DNA of 64,000 bases from JASLBX01 sp035762665 (lineage in GTDB: Bacteria; Actinomycetota; Actinomycetes; Jiangellales; Jiangellaceae): assembly GCA_035762665.1 (NCBI GenBank), contig DASTNZ010000235.1:1-64000 (forward strand), given 5' to 3'. The notes beneath the pieces are model-generated. The model did not search any database. It had not been told where the DNA came from and saw nothing but the letters and a program-made list of their open reading frames with translations. Below, one piece after another: positions 25,306-35,026 of this stretch. Made by a program: the position numbers and the translations under genes. Positions within the stretch are counted from its first letter, which is position 1. The number at the start of each line of letters is the position of its first letter.

Positions 25306-26346
25306 TCAGGTGGTGCGGCGCTCCGCTGGCTTGCGCCCGAGCAGTGGGGGAAGCCGCCGCACGCTCGATGCCAGTTCGCGCAGGTCGGCGCCGGACAATG
25401 CTTGCGCGCCGTCCACGAGTGCCTCCTCCGGGTAAGGATGGACGTCTACGAGGATGCCGTCGGCACCGACGCCGATCGCCGCGCGGGCCAGTGGCAGGAC
25501 GAGTTCCCGCCGGCCGCCGGAGTGAGACGGGTCGACCACCACCGGCAGGTGTGAGAGGCCTTGGACGACCGGTACGGCAGAGATGTCAAGGGTGTTGCGG
25601 GTGGCGGTCTCGAAGGTTCGGATGCCGCGTTCGCACAGGACGATGTCAAGGTTTCCGCGCTGTGCGATGTACTCGGCGGCGGTAAGCCACTCGTCGACGG
25701 TCGCCTGCATGCCGCGCTTGAGCAGGACGGGACGTTGCGACTTCCCGACGGCTTGCAGCAGCGCGTAGTTGTGCATGTTGCGGGTGCCGATCTGGAGCAT
25801 GTCCGCGTACGAGGCGACCAACGGGACGTCGTGCGCGTCGACCACTTCGGTGACCACCGGAAGGCCGGTGGCCGCCCGGGCCTCTGCGAGGATACGCAGG
25901 CCCTCCTCACCTAACCCCTGGAAGGACTGCGGTGACGTCCGCGGCTTGAACGCCCCACCACGTAGCACGGTGGCTCCGGCGGCCTTGGCCATCTCAGCGG
26001 CTTCCAGCGTCTGCTGCAACGACTCAACCGCGCACGGGCCGGCGATGAGAGTGAACGTGTCCGGGCCGATCGGCACGCCTACCGGGCCACCCACCATCAC
26101 CGTCGTCCGGCCGGTCGCGTCATCGCGTCCCACCAGCTTGTACGGTGATGAAACGCGCAGGACCTCGGCGACGCCCGGCATCGCACGCAGGTTCAGTGCC
26201 CGGAACTCATCAACGTCGCCGACGAGACCGACGATCGTGCGCGTGACGCCGCGGCTCACGAACGCCTCTCCTCCGGCGTCGCGAACTCGAGCCACGACAG
26301 CCTCGATATGCGTGTCTGCCGTGCCCGGTTTCATGACCACGACCAT
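25306..26346 (-). CDS. aroF: Class I 3-deoxy-7-phosphoheptulonate synthase with regulatory domain
   Basis: 346 residues. Residues about 1-70 are a ferredoxin-like regulatory domain (MVVVMKPGTADTHIEAVVAR) as in the AroA-beta/KDO8PS-like subclass. The catalytic barrel has LIAGPCAVES, RGGAFKPRTSPQSFQG, LKRGMQAT, LCERGIRTFE and DPSHSGGRRE. It catalyses the same shikimate entry reaction as the class II enzyme nearby. It converges on threonine aldolase with a 7-bp gap. An AAGGGGG ribosome site precedes the ATG. Confidence 0.95.
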   Translation of the reverse strand: MVVVMKPGTADTHIEAVVARVRDAGGEAFVSRGVTRTIVGLVGDVDEFRALNLRAMPGVAEVLRVSSPYKLVGRDDATGRTTVMVGGPVGVPIGPDTFTLIAGPCAVESLQQTLEAAEMAKAAGATVLRGGAFKPRTSPQSFQGLGEEGLRILAEARAATGLPVVTEVVDAHDVPLVASYADMLQIGTRNMHNYALLQAVGKSQRPVLLKRGMQATVDEWLTAAEYIAQRGNLDIVLCERGIRTFETATRNTLDISAVPVVQGLSHLPVVVDPSHSGGRRELVLPLARAAIGVGADGILVDVHPYPEEALVDGAQALSGADLRELASSVRRLPPLLGRKPAERRTT

Positions 26347-26452
26347 CGGTACCCCCTTACAGCGGCACGTGTGACGATACGTCGGGGAGTCCAGGCTTCG
26401 GACGCGATATCCGCCAGGTAAGACGAATGGTTACGGCCTGGTCACCGGTCCG

Positions 26453-27301
26453 TTATCGCAAGGACTTGAGCAACGCGACATCAGCAGCATGCGCCGCCGG
26501 GCCGCCGGGGGTCTCCAGCACCACGGGGAGGCCGGCCACCGCCGGATGGGCGAGGAGCTCCCGGAACGGCTCCAGGCCGATGTGACCGGACCCGATCCGT
26601 TCGTGCCGGTCGCGGAAGGCACCGCAGGGGTCCTTCGAGTCGTTCGCGTGCACTGCGGCCAGGCGTCCATTGCCGACGACGGCCACGAGCCGATCGAGGG
26701 TCGCCGCCATTCCGCCCGGAACCGCGAGGTCGTGACCGGCGGCGAAGGCGTGGCAGGTGTCAAGGCAGATCTTGGCGCGTGGATGGTGATCGAGCGCGCC
26801 GAGGTAGGGCTCGAGGTCGTCAACCCCCGCCGCGAGCGACTGGCCCTGGCCCGCGGTCGGCTCCAGCCACAGGTCGGGCGTGTCGCCGGGAAGGGCGTCG
26901 AGCATGGGGAGAAGGGCTTCGCGGACCTGGCGCATCGCCGCGTCGCGGCCACCATCGGTAACGCACGACCCGGTGTGGACGACGACGCCGCGCGCGCCGA
27001 CCGCGGCACCGCGGGCGAAGGCGTACGCGATGCTGGCAATGGAGTGTTCGTAGGTGAGTGGCGTGGGCGAACCAAGATTCACCAGGTAGGCGGAGTGGAC
27101 CAGCACCGTCAGGCCGTGCTCAGCCGCACCGGCGCGGAATGCTGCGTCAGACGCCGGATCACCTGGCGGGGTCGCCCAGCCACGAGGATTGCCGAGAAAT
27201 ATCTGGATCGCCTCCGCGCCCATAGCGGCGGCACGTGCCGGAACCTCAGCGAGTCGTCCTCGCGTGGAGAGGTGTGTCCCGACGGCGGGCTGCGGATTCA
27301 C
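26453..27301 (-). CDS. nfo: Deoxyribonuclease IV (AP endonuclease, Nfo family)
   Basis: 282 residues. TIM-barrel metal ligands are recognisable: GTHLS, VVVHTGS, LEPTAGQG (Glu), CLDTCHAFAAGHD, VHANDSKDP and RHERIGSGHIG, then LETPG. The enzyme cuts the backbone at abasic sites in base excision repair. The GTG start lies 11 bases after the PASTA kinase stop, so it may be transcribed with that gene. It is distant from the HhH-GPD and DinB repair genes. Confidence 0.93.
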   Translation of the reverse strand: MNPQPAVGTHLSTRGRLAEVPARAAAMGAEAIQIFLGNPRGWATPPGDPASDAAFRAGAAEHGLTVLVHSAYLVNLGSPTPLTYEHSIASIAYAFARGAAVGARGVVVHTGSCVTDGGRDAAMRQVREALLPMLDALPGDTPDLWLEPTAGQGQSLAAGVDDLEPYLGALDHHPRAKICLDTCHAFAAGHDLAVPGGMAATLDRLVAVVGNGRLAAVHANDSKDPCGAFRDRHERIGSGHIGLEPFRELLAHPAVAGLPVVLETPGGPAAHAADVALLKSLR

Positions 27302-27312
27302 GCGGCGAGTGG

Positions 27313-29280
27313 CTACCGGACGATGAGCTCGATCTGCTGATCGGGCTTGATCTCACGGCCGGCTTGCGGCCGTTGGTCGACGACGATCTCCTGGGGGAAG
27401 AACGTCAACCGGCGGTCGATCTTGATGTTGGTGAAGCCGGCCTCGCGCAGAATCCGTTCCGCCTCGCTCACGGGCTGTCCGCGCACCTCTGGGACGACGA
27501 TCTGGGCCTGCTGTGCGGCCACGACGAGAGTGATGGTGTCGCCCCGATACCCGGTGCCGGAGTTCGGCGACTGCGAGATGACGAATCCAGGGCGCACGTT
27601 CGGGTTGGGCTGCTCCTGTCGGACCACCTCGAACCCCGCCTCGCGCAACTGCTGCTCGGCCTGGCCTGCGTCCTGCCCCGTGAAGTCGACGATCTCGATG
27701 GGCTCCTTGCCCTTGCTGACGTACACCGGTACCTGCTCGTCGGCGCGCAGCTCGCGGCCAGGATCGACGCCCTGGCCGATGACAACACCGGTGGGCACCT
27801 GATCGTCGTACCGCTCCTCGACGGCGGGCACCAGGTTCTGCTCCTCGAGCAGCGCCTCCGCCTCGTCGCGGGTCTTCCCGCGGAGGTCGGGCACGGTGTA
27901 TCGCTCGGCGCCCGATGACGTGATCAGCGTGATGTACTGGCCCCTGAGCAGCCGCTCGCCGGCCTTCGGCTGGGTGCGGACCACATTGCCGGCCTCGATG
28001 ACTTCGGATGGCTCGGTGCCGCCAGGCTGCACGAACAAACCCTCCTGGTCGGCCAGCTGAGCCGCCTCGTCGACGGTCATGTCGAGCAGGGACGGGACGG
28101 TGACGTACCGTCCCTCACCGAGCCACCAGGCACCCGCCACGACCCCTGCTGCCAGGAGCAGGCCGGCTACGAGGAGCGCCGGCCCCATCCATCGGCGCCG
28201 GCGCCGACTCGCCCGCCGGGTGGGCACGTCGGAGCGGCGTTCTCGGCGCGCCGGCAACGCAGGTTCGCGGCGGGCTGGGAGGTTCCGCCGGACCGGCAGG
28301 ACCGGGGCCTGCGCGGGCATCACGGTCGTTTCCCAGGCCCGGCCCTCGGGTAGGTCGATGCCGGGTACGGACATCGCTTCGGTGATCGAGACGCCCGCCG
28401 CCTCGCGGGTCTCGAGCCCTTCAATGGCCGGGCCTACGGTGGTGAGAGCGACGGCGGCAGCCTCGGCGAACTGTCCCGCGTCGGCGAACCGCTCGTGCGG
28501 ATTGCGGGCCGTGGCCATCGCCACCAGCTCGTCCGCGACCGGCGGGATGCTCGGGTCGGATGCGGACGGCGTGGGCACGTCGTTGTCGATATGACTGCGC
28601 ACGATCACGAAGTCGGTCGGGCCGCTGTGTGGCGGTCGTCCGATGAGCATCTCGTAGAGCATGACGCCGGCCGAGTAGACGTCCGAGCGAGGAGTGGCCG
28701 GTTCGCCGAGGGCCTGCTCGGGCGAGATGTAGTTGACCGTGCCAAGCAGTAGGCCCCGGGTGGCCGTGCCGCCGGCGTCGCTCAACGCGCGAGCCAGCCC
28801 GAAGTCGGCGACCTTGATCCGGCCGTTGTCTCCGACCAGGACGTTCTCTGGCTTGACATCGCGATGAACGATGCCCGCGTCATGGGCGGCGCCCAGAGCG
28901 GCGAGCACCGGCTGGATCATCTCGAGGGCGGGCGCCGGTGGCAACGGCCCGCGGTCGCGCAGCACCTGGCGAAGCGTCGGACCCTCGACGTACTCCATGG
29001 CGAGGAAGACGGTGCCGTCGTCCTCGCCCTGGTCGAACACTCCCACCACGTTGGGGTGGGAGAGGCGGGCCGCTGACCGGGCCTCGCCAATGAACCGCAG
29101 CACGAATTCGTTGTCGGCGGCGAGCTCGGGATGCATCACCTTGAGTGCGACAACGCGGTCCAGCCGGGTGTCGATAGCGCGGTACACCGTCGCCATTCCG
29201 CCGCGGGCCAGTGCCGTCTCGACCCGGTAGCGGCCGTCCAGCAGGCGGCCGACCGGTGTGTCGGAGACGGAGACATCCAC
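27313..29280 (-). CDS. PknB-like Ser/Thr kinase with four PASTA domains
   Basis: 655 residues. The kinase domain has GGMATVYRA (about 27-35), Lys in VALKVMHPE, HRDVKPENV (about 139-147), DFGLA and SDVYSAGVMLYE. A basic juxtamembrane region leads to one helix (about 366-388), and four extracellular PASTA repeats follow, the first near VTVPSLLDM and the last near IVVPEVRGQ. PASTA domains bind muropeptides or lipid II, so it should link wall state to phosphorylation. TACACT stands eight bases before the GTG. It is not in the usual pbpA-rodA locus, so it is probably an additional paralogue. Confidence 0.94.
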   Translation of the reverse strand: MDVSVSDTPVGRLLDGRYRVETALARGGMATVYRAIDTRLDRVVALKVMHPELAADNEFVLRFIGEARSAARLSHPNVVGVFDQGEDDGTVFLAMEYVEGPTLRQVLRDRGPLPPAPALEMIQPVLAALGAAHDAGIVHRDVKPENVLVGDNGRIKVADFGLARALSDAGGTATRGLLLGTVNYISPEQALGEPATPRSDVYSAGVMLYEMLIGRPPHSGPTDFVIVRSHIDNDVPTPSASDPSIPPVADELVAMATARNPHERFADAGQFAEAAAVALTTVGPAIEGLETREAAGVSITEAMSVPGIDLPEGRAWETTVMPAQAPVLPVRRNLPARREPALPARRERRSDVPTRRASRRRRRWMGPALLVAGLLLAAGVVAGAWWLGEGRYVTVPSLLDMTVDEAAQLADQEGLFVQPGGTEPSEVIEAGNVVRTQPKAGERLLRGQYITLITSSGAERYTVPDLRGKTRDEAEALLEEQNLVPAVEERYDDQVPTGVVIGQGVDPGRELRADEQVPVYVSKGKEPIEIVDFTGQDAGQAEQQLREAGFEVVRQEQPNPNVRPGFVISQSPNSGTGYRGDTITLVVAAQQAQIVVPEVRGQPVSEAERILREAGFTNIKIDRRLTFFPQEIVVDQRPQAGREIKPDQQIELIVR

Positions 29281-29324
29281 GGTGGCACAGTGTACGGCCG
29301 GATGGCGCGAATTACGCAGAAGTG

Positions 29325-30407
29325 CTAGGCGACCCGCGACGTGGCGGCGGTGACGAGCGCGTCGAGGGCGGCCCGGGCCTCCGCGGTCACCGTGGCGTTC
29401 GCCAGGGCCTGCCGGGACCGCTCCACGAGTTCGCTGACCCGGGTCTCGACAGCCCTGAGCGCACCAGTGTCGATGATGATCTGGCGCAGCGTGTCGACGC
29501 CTGCGGCGTCTAGCGCGCGATCTCCGAGTAGTCGGTGGACGGTCTCCGTGGCAGTGGAGCCGGCCCGCTCGAGGGTGAAGGCGATGAGCAACGTGCGCTT
29601 GCCCTCGCGCAGGTCATCGCCGGCCGGCTTGCCGGTGCTGGCCGGGTCGCCGAACACGCCCAGAACGTCGTCGCGGAGCTGGAACGCCTCACCCAGCGCG
29701 AGCCCGTAGCGCGAGTACGCGTCCAGCAGCTCAGCCTCGGCCCCCGCCGCGCTGCCGCCGAGAATGAGGGGACGCTCGACCGAGTAGCGGGCGGCCTTGT
29801 AGGACATGACCGTTCGCGCCAGCTCCGCCAACACACTGGGCTGGCTGGATCCAGTCGCCTGGGCCACAACGTCGAGGTACTGGCCGGCGCCAACCTGGGC
29901 CCGCATCTGGTCGAACACGGGCCGGGACCGGCGCAACTCCGCGTCGTCCAGGCCGGAGCGGTAGAACATCTCGTCGCTCCAGCCGAGCAGCAGATCGCCG
30001 AGCAGTACGGCGGCAGCGGCGCCGAACCAGTCCGGCTCGCCCGCCCATCGCTCCCTGACGTGCCGCGCTGCGAAGCGGCGGTGCACGGACGGCATTCCTC
30101 GACGCGAATCAGATTCGTCGATGAGGTCGTCGTGTACGAGTGCGGCCGCATGGAACAGCTCCAAGGCGGCGCCGACAGCCACGATGGCCTGATCATCGGG
30201 ACGTCCTGCACCCCTCCAGGCCCAGTAGCAGAATGCCGGCCGCAGCCGCTTGCCGCCGCGGAGCAGGTCAGCGGCAGCGTCGACGAGAGCGCCCAGCTCG
30301 GCGTGGATTCCGGTGAGGATGGCGCGCTGGTCGTCGAGGAAGCGGTCAAGCAACTCCTGCAGGCGCGGCCGGAGCGCCTGCACCGGGTCGTCGACCAGCG
30401 CACTCAC
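29325..30407 (-). CDS. Polyprenyl (isoprenyl) diphosphate synthase
   Basis: 360 residues. The first Asp-rich motif is DDLID (about 93-97) and the second is DDVLGVFGD (about 241-249), with GKRLRP at 52-57 and QLRDD context. It condenses IPP onto allylic diphosphates; chain length cannot be fixed from the motif alone. GTG start with TAGGCT eight bases upstream. It is divergent from metF. Products could feed quinones, carotenoid-type pigment or wall lipid carriers. Confidence 0.93.
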   Translation of the reverse strand: MSALVDDPVQALRPRLQELLDRFLDDQRAILTGIHAELGALVDAAADLLRGGKRLRPAFCYWAWRGAGRPDDQAIVAVGAALELFHAAALVHDDLIDESDSRRGMPSVHRRFAARHVRERWAGEPDWFGAAAAVLLGDLLLGWSDEMFYRSGLDDAELRRSRPVFDQMRAQVGAGQYLDVVAQATGSSQPSVLAELARTVMSYKAARYSVERPLILGGSAAGAEAELLDAYSRYGLALGEAFQLRDDVLGVFGDPASTGKPAGDDLREGKRTLLIAFTLERAGSTATETVHRLLGDRALDAAGVDTLRQIIIDTGALRAVETRVSELVERSRQALANATVTAEARAALDALVTAATSRVA

Positions 30408-30523
30408 GGCGTCTGAGCCTACCCGCGGTCAACACGGTGTGGCGCGTCCGTCTGCCGGGACGGTGGCCGCTCGAATGGCGAGACGTCAATCCCAGGGCGT
30501 GGACGCCCCGATACGCTGGCAAG

Positions 30524-31447
30524 GTGACTCTGGGACTCCCGTCGACGATGCCGGGTGGTGCGACCACCATCAGAGAGCTTCTCAGTGGCGGGCGGCAGTC
30601 GTTCTCGTTCGAGTTCATGCCGCCGAAGACCCCGCGGGGCGAGGAACTGCTGTGGCAGGCCATTCGCGAGCTCGAGTCGCTCCGGCCCACGTTCGTTTCC
30701 GTGACGTACGGCGCCGGCGGCTCCACAAGGGACCGGACGGTGGATGTCACCGAGCGGATCACGGCAGAGACCACGTTGACCGCCGTCGGTCACCTCACTG
30801 CCGTCAACCACTCTGTCGCGGAGTTGCGGCACATCATCGGGCGGTACGCCGGCGCTGGTATCCGCAACATCCTGGCATTGCGCGGGGATCCTCCGGGCGA
30901 TCCCCAGGGCACGTGGGTACGGCATCCGCAGGGTTTGGGCTACGCCGACGAGCTGGTCAGTCTGATCAAGGCAGTCGGCGACTTCTGCGTCGGTGTCGCG
31001 GCCTTTCCGGAGAAGCATCCCCGCTCGCCGGACCTCGACACCGACATCCGGTACTTCGTGCACAAGTGCCGCGCGGGTGCGGACTTCGCGGTGACCCAGA
31101 TGTTCTTCGATGTCGAGGACTACCTGCGGCTTCGCGATCGGGTGGCGGCGGCCGGCTGTGACGTCCCGATAATTCCCGGTGTGATGCCGGTGACCAACGT
31201 CCGGCAGATCGAGCGGTTTGCCGTACTGTCCGGTGCGGCGTTTCCGCGTGATCTGGCCGAGCGGCTCTACGCAGTCGAGGACGACGCCGAGGCCGTCCGG
31301 GCGATCGGCGTAGAAGTCGCTACCGAGTTGTGCGAGCGGCTGCTCGCCGAGGACGCGCCCGGCCTGCACTTCTACACCCTGAACCGCTCGACGGCGACGC
31401 GCGAGATCTACCGATCGCTACGCCTGGACCGACTGGCTCGGGCATGA
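30524..31447 (+). CDS. metF: Methylenetetrahydrofolate reductase
   Basis: 307 residues. FAD-barrel motifs: SFEFMPPKT (catalytic Glu), VSVTYGAGGSTRDRT, LALRGDPPG, and ADFAVTQMFFD. It reduces methylene-THF to methyl-THF for methionine synthesis. GTG at 30524 is preferred since TACGCT ends six bases before it and homology begins shortly after. The stop overlaps the ATG of the SIMPL-domain gene. Confidence 0.94.
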   Translation: MTLGLPSTMPGGATTIRELLSGGRQSFSFEFMPPKTPRGEELLWQAIRELESLRPTFVSVTYGAGGSTRDRTVDVTERITAETTLTAVGHLTAVNHSVAELRHIIGRYAGAGIRNILALRGDPPGDPQGTWVRHPQGLGYADELVSLIKAVGDFCVGVAAFPEKHPRSPDLDTDIRYFVHKCRAGADFAVTQMFFDVEDYLRLRDRVAAAGCDVPIIPGVMPVTNVRQIERFAVLSGAAFPRDLAERLYAVEDDAEAVRAIGVEVATELCERLLAEDAPGLHFYTLNRSTATREIYRSLRLDRLARA

Positions 31448-32067
31448 TCGGGCGGGTGAACGCCACCGGCATCACCGTCACCGCGTCCGGCGCCGCCTCC
31501 GCAACACCGGACCGTGCCATCCTGCAATTCGCCGCGGAGACGAGCGCGCCGAATGTGCAGGCTGCCGTCGAGCGTGCCACCGCGGCGATCGGAGTCATGC
31601 GGAACGCCCTGCTCGAGGCCGGGGTCGCGGCAAGTGACCTGCGCAGTACGCAAGCGTCCGTATATCGCGAGCACGACCGTGGAGCGCGCAGGTACGTGGC
31701 GCGGTTCGGCCTGTCCGCCACAGTTCAAGACGTTACCGCCGCGGGCTCGATCGCGCAGGCCGCGCTCGCTGCGGGCGGCGACAGCGCCCGGATGGACGGG
31801 CTGTCTTTCACGCATGCGGATCCAGCCGCCCTGCGCGCCACGGCGCGGGAGATCGCCTTCGCGAACGCCCGGGCCAAGGCCGAGCAGCTCGCTGGGCTGG
31901 CCGGCCGGGCGCTCGGCGCCGTAGAGGAGATCACAGAGCACGAGGCCGGCGGAGGCGGACCCGTCGTCCCTATCCCAAGGCCCGCTGCCGAAACCGGCAC
32001 GATGTCATTTGCGGCCGGGGAGCAGGAGGTATCGGTAGGGGTGACCGTGCGCTGGAGTTGGGCGTAG
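31444..32067 (+). CDS. SIMPL-domain (DUF541) protein
   Basis: 207 residues. ITVTASGAASATPDRAILQFAAET is the hallmark SIMPL opening, followed by the long Ala-rich helices and QASVYREHDRGARRYVARFGLSATV. The C-terminus VSVGVTVRWSWA is the closing strand. Many family members are periplasmic or secreted and oligomeric, but no signal peptide is visible here. A GTG at 31456 is an alternative start. The ATG overlaps the metF stop (ATGA), giving translational coupling. Confidence 0.85.
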   Translation: MIGRVNATGITVTASGAASATPDRAILQFAAETSAPNVQAAVERATAAIGVMRNALLEAGVAASDLRSTQASVYREHDRGARRYVARFGLSATVQDVTAAGSIAQAALAAGGDSARMDGLSFTHADPAALRATAREIAFANARAKAEQLAGLAGRALGAVEEITEHEAGGGGPVVPIPRPAAETGTMSFAAGEQEVSVGVTVRWSWA

Positions 32068-32075
32068 CGGGATCG

Positions 32076-32104
32076 TTCACCGGTTCCACGCCGCCACGTA
32101 CCCT
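32076..32104 (+). promoter_or_regulatory. Candidate leaderless promoter of sirtuin gene
   Basis: TTCACC (32076-32081), 17 bp, TACCCT (32099-32104), then six bases to the GTG start at 32111. Spacing is ideal for a start site on the first codon base. Confidence 0.45.
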
Positions 32105-32110
32105 CAAGGC

Positions 32111-32935
32111 GTGAACGACGGAGTGGCGCAGGCTGCCCGGCTGCTGACGGGCAAAGGCACCGTCGTGCTGACTGGGGCCGGCATCAGTACCGACTCTGGA
32201 ATCCCCGACTACCGGGGACCGGGTTCTCCGCGCCGGTCGCCGATGACATACAGCGAGTTCCGTGCCGCCGAGCCGGCGCGTGCTCGGTACTGGGCGCGTA
32301 GCCACGCCGGCTGGGCACGGATCGCCGAGGCCGTGCCCAACCCCGGCCACTACGCCGTGGCGGCGATGGAGCAGACCGGTGTGGTGTCGGCAGTGATCAC
32401 CCAGAATGTCGACGGCCTGCATGGCAAGGCGGGCAGCCGGTCGGTCGTGGAGTTGCACGGACGCTTGGCCCAGGTGGCGTGCCTCGGCTGTGGATCTCGG
32501 TTCGACCGGGAGTGGTACCAGCGGCGGCTGGCCGAGCTGAATCCCGCCTTCGATCCCGCCCCGCTCCAGATCGCACCAGACGGCGACGTCGATCTAGGCA
32601 GCATCGACGGTTACCGGGTAGCCGCCTGCCGGCGATGTGGGGGAATCCTCAAGCCGGACGTCGTGTTCTTCGGTGAATCGGTGCCGCGGGAACGCGTGGC
32701 GCGCTGCTTCGAACTCGTCGACGCGGCGGAGGTGCTCCTGGTCGCCGGGTCGTCGCTAACCGTGCTGTCCGGCTACCGGTTTGCCAGGCACGCCCATGCG
32801 TGCGGGATCCCGGTCGTGATCGTCAACCGCGGCGCCACGCGGGCGGATCCGCTGGCGACACTGAAGCTGGATGCCGGTTGCTCCGAAACCCTCAGCGCGC
32901 TGGCCTGTGAGCTGGCCGCGTCACCGACTGCCTGA
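32111..32935 (+). CDS. cobB: Sir2-family NAD-dependent deacylase
   Basis: 274 residues. NAD-site motifs GAGISTDSGIPDYRG (about 22-36) and TQNVDGLH (about 97-104) are intact, with catalytic His in ELHG. Zinc cysteines occur as CLGC and CRRC. VAGSSLTV and VNRGAT complete the Rossmann fold. It removes acetyl or other acyl groups from lysines. A SIMPL protein precedes it and a desaturase converges downstream. Confidence 0.94.
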   Translation: MNDGVAQAARLLTGKGTVVLTGAGISTDSGIPDYRGPGSPRRSPMTYSEFRAAEPARARYWARSHAGWARIAEAVPNPGHYAVAAMEQTGVVSAVITQNVDGLHGKAGSRSVVELHGRLAQVACLGCGSRFDREWYQRRLAELNPAFDPAPLQIAPDGDVDLGSIDGYRVAACRRCGGILKPDVVFFGESVPRERVARCFELVDAAEVLLVAGSSLTVLSGYRFARHAHACGIPVVIVNRGATRADPLATLKLDAGCSETLSALACELAASPTA

Positions 32936-32951
32936 CCGGCGGGCGAAACGG

Positions 32952-34418
32952 TCAGGGGCGGCCGATCAGGTCCGCCACGATCGCCGAGGACAATCCGACG
33001 AGGGGCAGCCCGGGACCCGGATAGGTCGAGCTGCCCACGTGGAACAACGCCGTGACGGGGGTCCGGTTGCCGGGTCGGCGCAGCAGCTCCCATGCTGTAC
33101 CGACGCCCAGCCCCCAGGCGGCGCCGCCGGGAACCCCGGTCGCCTGCTCGGCATCATGCGGGCTTCGGATGGCATGCCACCGGAGGTACGGCCGCAGGTC
33201 AAGTCCTCTGGCGGCCATCGTGGTCACGATGTGCTCGGCGTATTCGCCGGCAAGTCGCGGCGACGACCAGTCGACCGCACCCTGCGCAGGAACCACAACC
33301 TGGACGGTGACGGCGCGATCGGCGTTGTCGGGGCGGAGCGCGGGGTCATCGGCAGCGTAGATGTCGATGGCCGGCTCCCGCGGCGGGGCGGGCTCGGGAC
33401 CGAAGACGGCGTCGAAGGCGGCGTCGGTGTCCTCCGGCAGTAGCGCGCTGTGCGGAGTGAGGTTCGAGGGCCCGCCGGATACCGCGAGCAGCAGAGTGAA
33501 CAATGCCGGCCCGGGCCGGGTACGCCGCAGCCGGGCGGCCGTTCGCCGGGCGACCGGTGCGGGAAGCAGCGTGCCGTACAACACCCGGGCGTCCATTGCG
33601 GCCACGACCGTGTCGGCCGGCTCCACCTCGCCGCCTGCGAGCCGGACGCCGGTCGCCCGCCCGGACCTCACGATGATCTCAGTGACTTGGCATCCGGTCC
33701 GGACGCGCGCGCCGCGTTCGATGGCGCGCTCGGCCAGGGCGTCGGCAAGCCGCCGCATGCCACCGGTGACCCGCCACCGGCCGAACGTCTCCATCAAGTA
33801 CGGCAGTGTGGCCAGCGCCGCTGGCGCGCGGCGTGGGTCGCTGCCGCTGGCGAAGTGCTCGATGACCATGGCCAGCCGGCGATCGGATGTCAGGTCGCGG
33901 ACGAGCGATCGCAGGCTCAGGCGTGGAGTCAGGACCCGGCGTCGGTGCGTCGCTGCCAAGCGAGCGAGGTCGGTGAACCGAGGAGCGGCCTCGAGGTACG
34001 GCGAGCGCAACACCTGCCACACGTCCCGGCCGCGGTCGACGATCGCCTGCCAGGCTTGCCCGCTACCCGGGCCGAGCGCGTCGTCGAGCGCGCGGCGGAT
34101 CCCGGCGCGGCTGGCGTTCGGCAACTCGACGTCGGTGCCGTCGGCGAACCGGAGGTGCAGTGCGGGTTCGGCGGGAACCAGGTCCAGGACGCGTTCGAGT
34201 GGGCGCCCTGTCTTGCGGAACAAGTCGCGGTACACGGCCGGGAGTGTGAGCAGTGACGGCCCGGTATCGAACGTGAAGCCGTCCTTGCGGTAGCTCCCGA
34301 CTCGCCCGCCGACTGTCGCGCATCGCTCGTAAATCAGCACTTCGTGACCGAAGTCGGCGAGCCGGGTGGCGGTGGCCAAGCCGGAGATTCCGGCTCCTAC
34401 CACCACGACCCGCGCCAC
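32952..34418 (-). CDS. Phytoene desaturase-type FAD oxidoreductase
   Basis: 488 residues. The dinucleotide fold VVVVGAGISGLATATRL (about 4-20) is followed by YERCATVGGRVGSY and FTFDTGPSLLTLP, the CrtI/CrtN-type pattern. The C-terminus GSSTYPGPGLPLVGLSSAIVADLI is the family end motif. It should desaturate or isomerise a carotenoid-type or other polyprenoid substrate, but no phytoene synthase is present here, so the substrate is open. GTG start, 11 bp after the DUF4126 stop, with TAGGCT overlapping that stop. Confidence 0.88.
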   Translation of the reverse strand: MARVVVVGAGISGLATATRLADFGHEVLIYERCATVGGRVGSYRKDGFTFDTGPSLLTLPAVYRDLFRKTGRPLERVLDLVPAEPALHLRFADGTDVELPNASRAGIRRALDDALGPGSGQAWQAIVDRGRDVWQVLRSPYLEAAPRFTDLARLAATHRRRVLTPRLSLRSLVRDLTSDRRLAMVIEHFASGSDPRRAPAALATLPYLMETFGRWRVTGGMRRLADALAERAIERGARVRTGCQVTEIIVRSGRATGVRLAGGEVEPADTVVAAMDARVLYGTLLPAPVARRTAARLRRTRPGPALFTLLLAVSGGPSNLTPHSALLPEDTDAAFDAVFGPEPAPPREPAIDIYAADDPALRPDNADRAVTVQVVVPAQGAVDWSSPRLAGEYAEHIVTTMAARGLDLRPYLRWHAIRSPHDAEQATGVPGGAAWGLGVGTAWELLRRPGNRTPVTALFHVGSSTYPGPGLPLVGLSSAIVADLIGRP

Positions 34419-34429
34419 GGACGGCGAGC

Positions 34430-35026
34430 CTAGCCGGTGTCCACTCGTGGGTCGGGAAAGTAGCGGCGACGAAGCCGGCGCCAACCCCGACGGGCCCGGC
34501 GGGCGAGGGTGACCACTGTGACGAGCATCACGACGAGCAAGGCCAGCGCGGTGCCGGCGGCGAGCCAGGGATATTGCGTCGCCAGCAGCAACACGCCGAG
34601 AAGGAGGGTGTCCTCGGCCGCGCTGACGGCCACGTTGGAGGCGGGTTCCGGGGAGGTGTTCACCGCCAGCCGAAGACCGGCTTTGGCGGCGTGACTGAGG
34701 AAGGCGATGCCACCGGCGAGTGCGGCAACGCCTAACTGCTCGGCGGAGCTTCCATCAGCGAAGAAGATCCAGCCCAGTACGGCAGCGACGATCGGCCGAA
34801 CCACGGTGTGGACCGTGTCCCAGAGGCTGTCGGCATACGGAATCTTGTCCGCGACGAACTCGACGGCGGTGAACAACCCCATGACGACCAGGACGTCCGT
34901 GCGCTGGACGAGATCCGGAGTGTCCGCGAGGCCAGCCCGCCCGGCGAGGCCAAGGAAGAGGACGGTTGCGTAGGCACTGATGCCCGCAGCCCAACCTCCG
35001 GATACGGCGTATGCGAACGGTTCCAC
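34430..35026 (-). CDS. DUF4126 membrane protein
   Basis: 198 residues with about five hydrophobic segments. The GGWAAGISAYATVLFLGLAGRAG opening and VEFVADKIPYADSLWDTVHTVVRPIVAAVLG are typical of DUF4126. No catalytic residues known. The C-terminus is strongly basic (ARRARRGWRRLRRRYF). It is upstream of, and probably co-transcribed with, the desaturase, and divergent from the LexA-boxed HEPN gene. Confidence 0.85.
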   Translation of the reverse strand: MEPFAYAVSGGWAAGISAYATVLFLGLAGRAGLADTPDLVQRTDVLVVMGLFTAVEFVADKIPYADSLWDTVHTVVRPIVAAVLGWIFFADGSSAEQLGVAALAGGIAFLSHAAKAGLRLAVNTSPEPASNVAVSAAEDTLLLGVLLLATQYPWLAAGTALALLVVMLVTVVTLARRARRGWRRLRRRYFPDPRVDTG

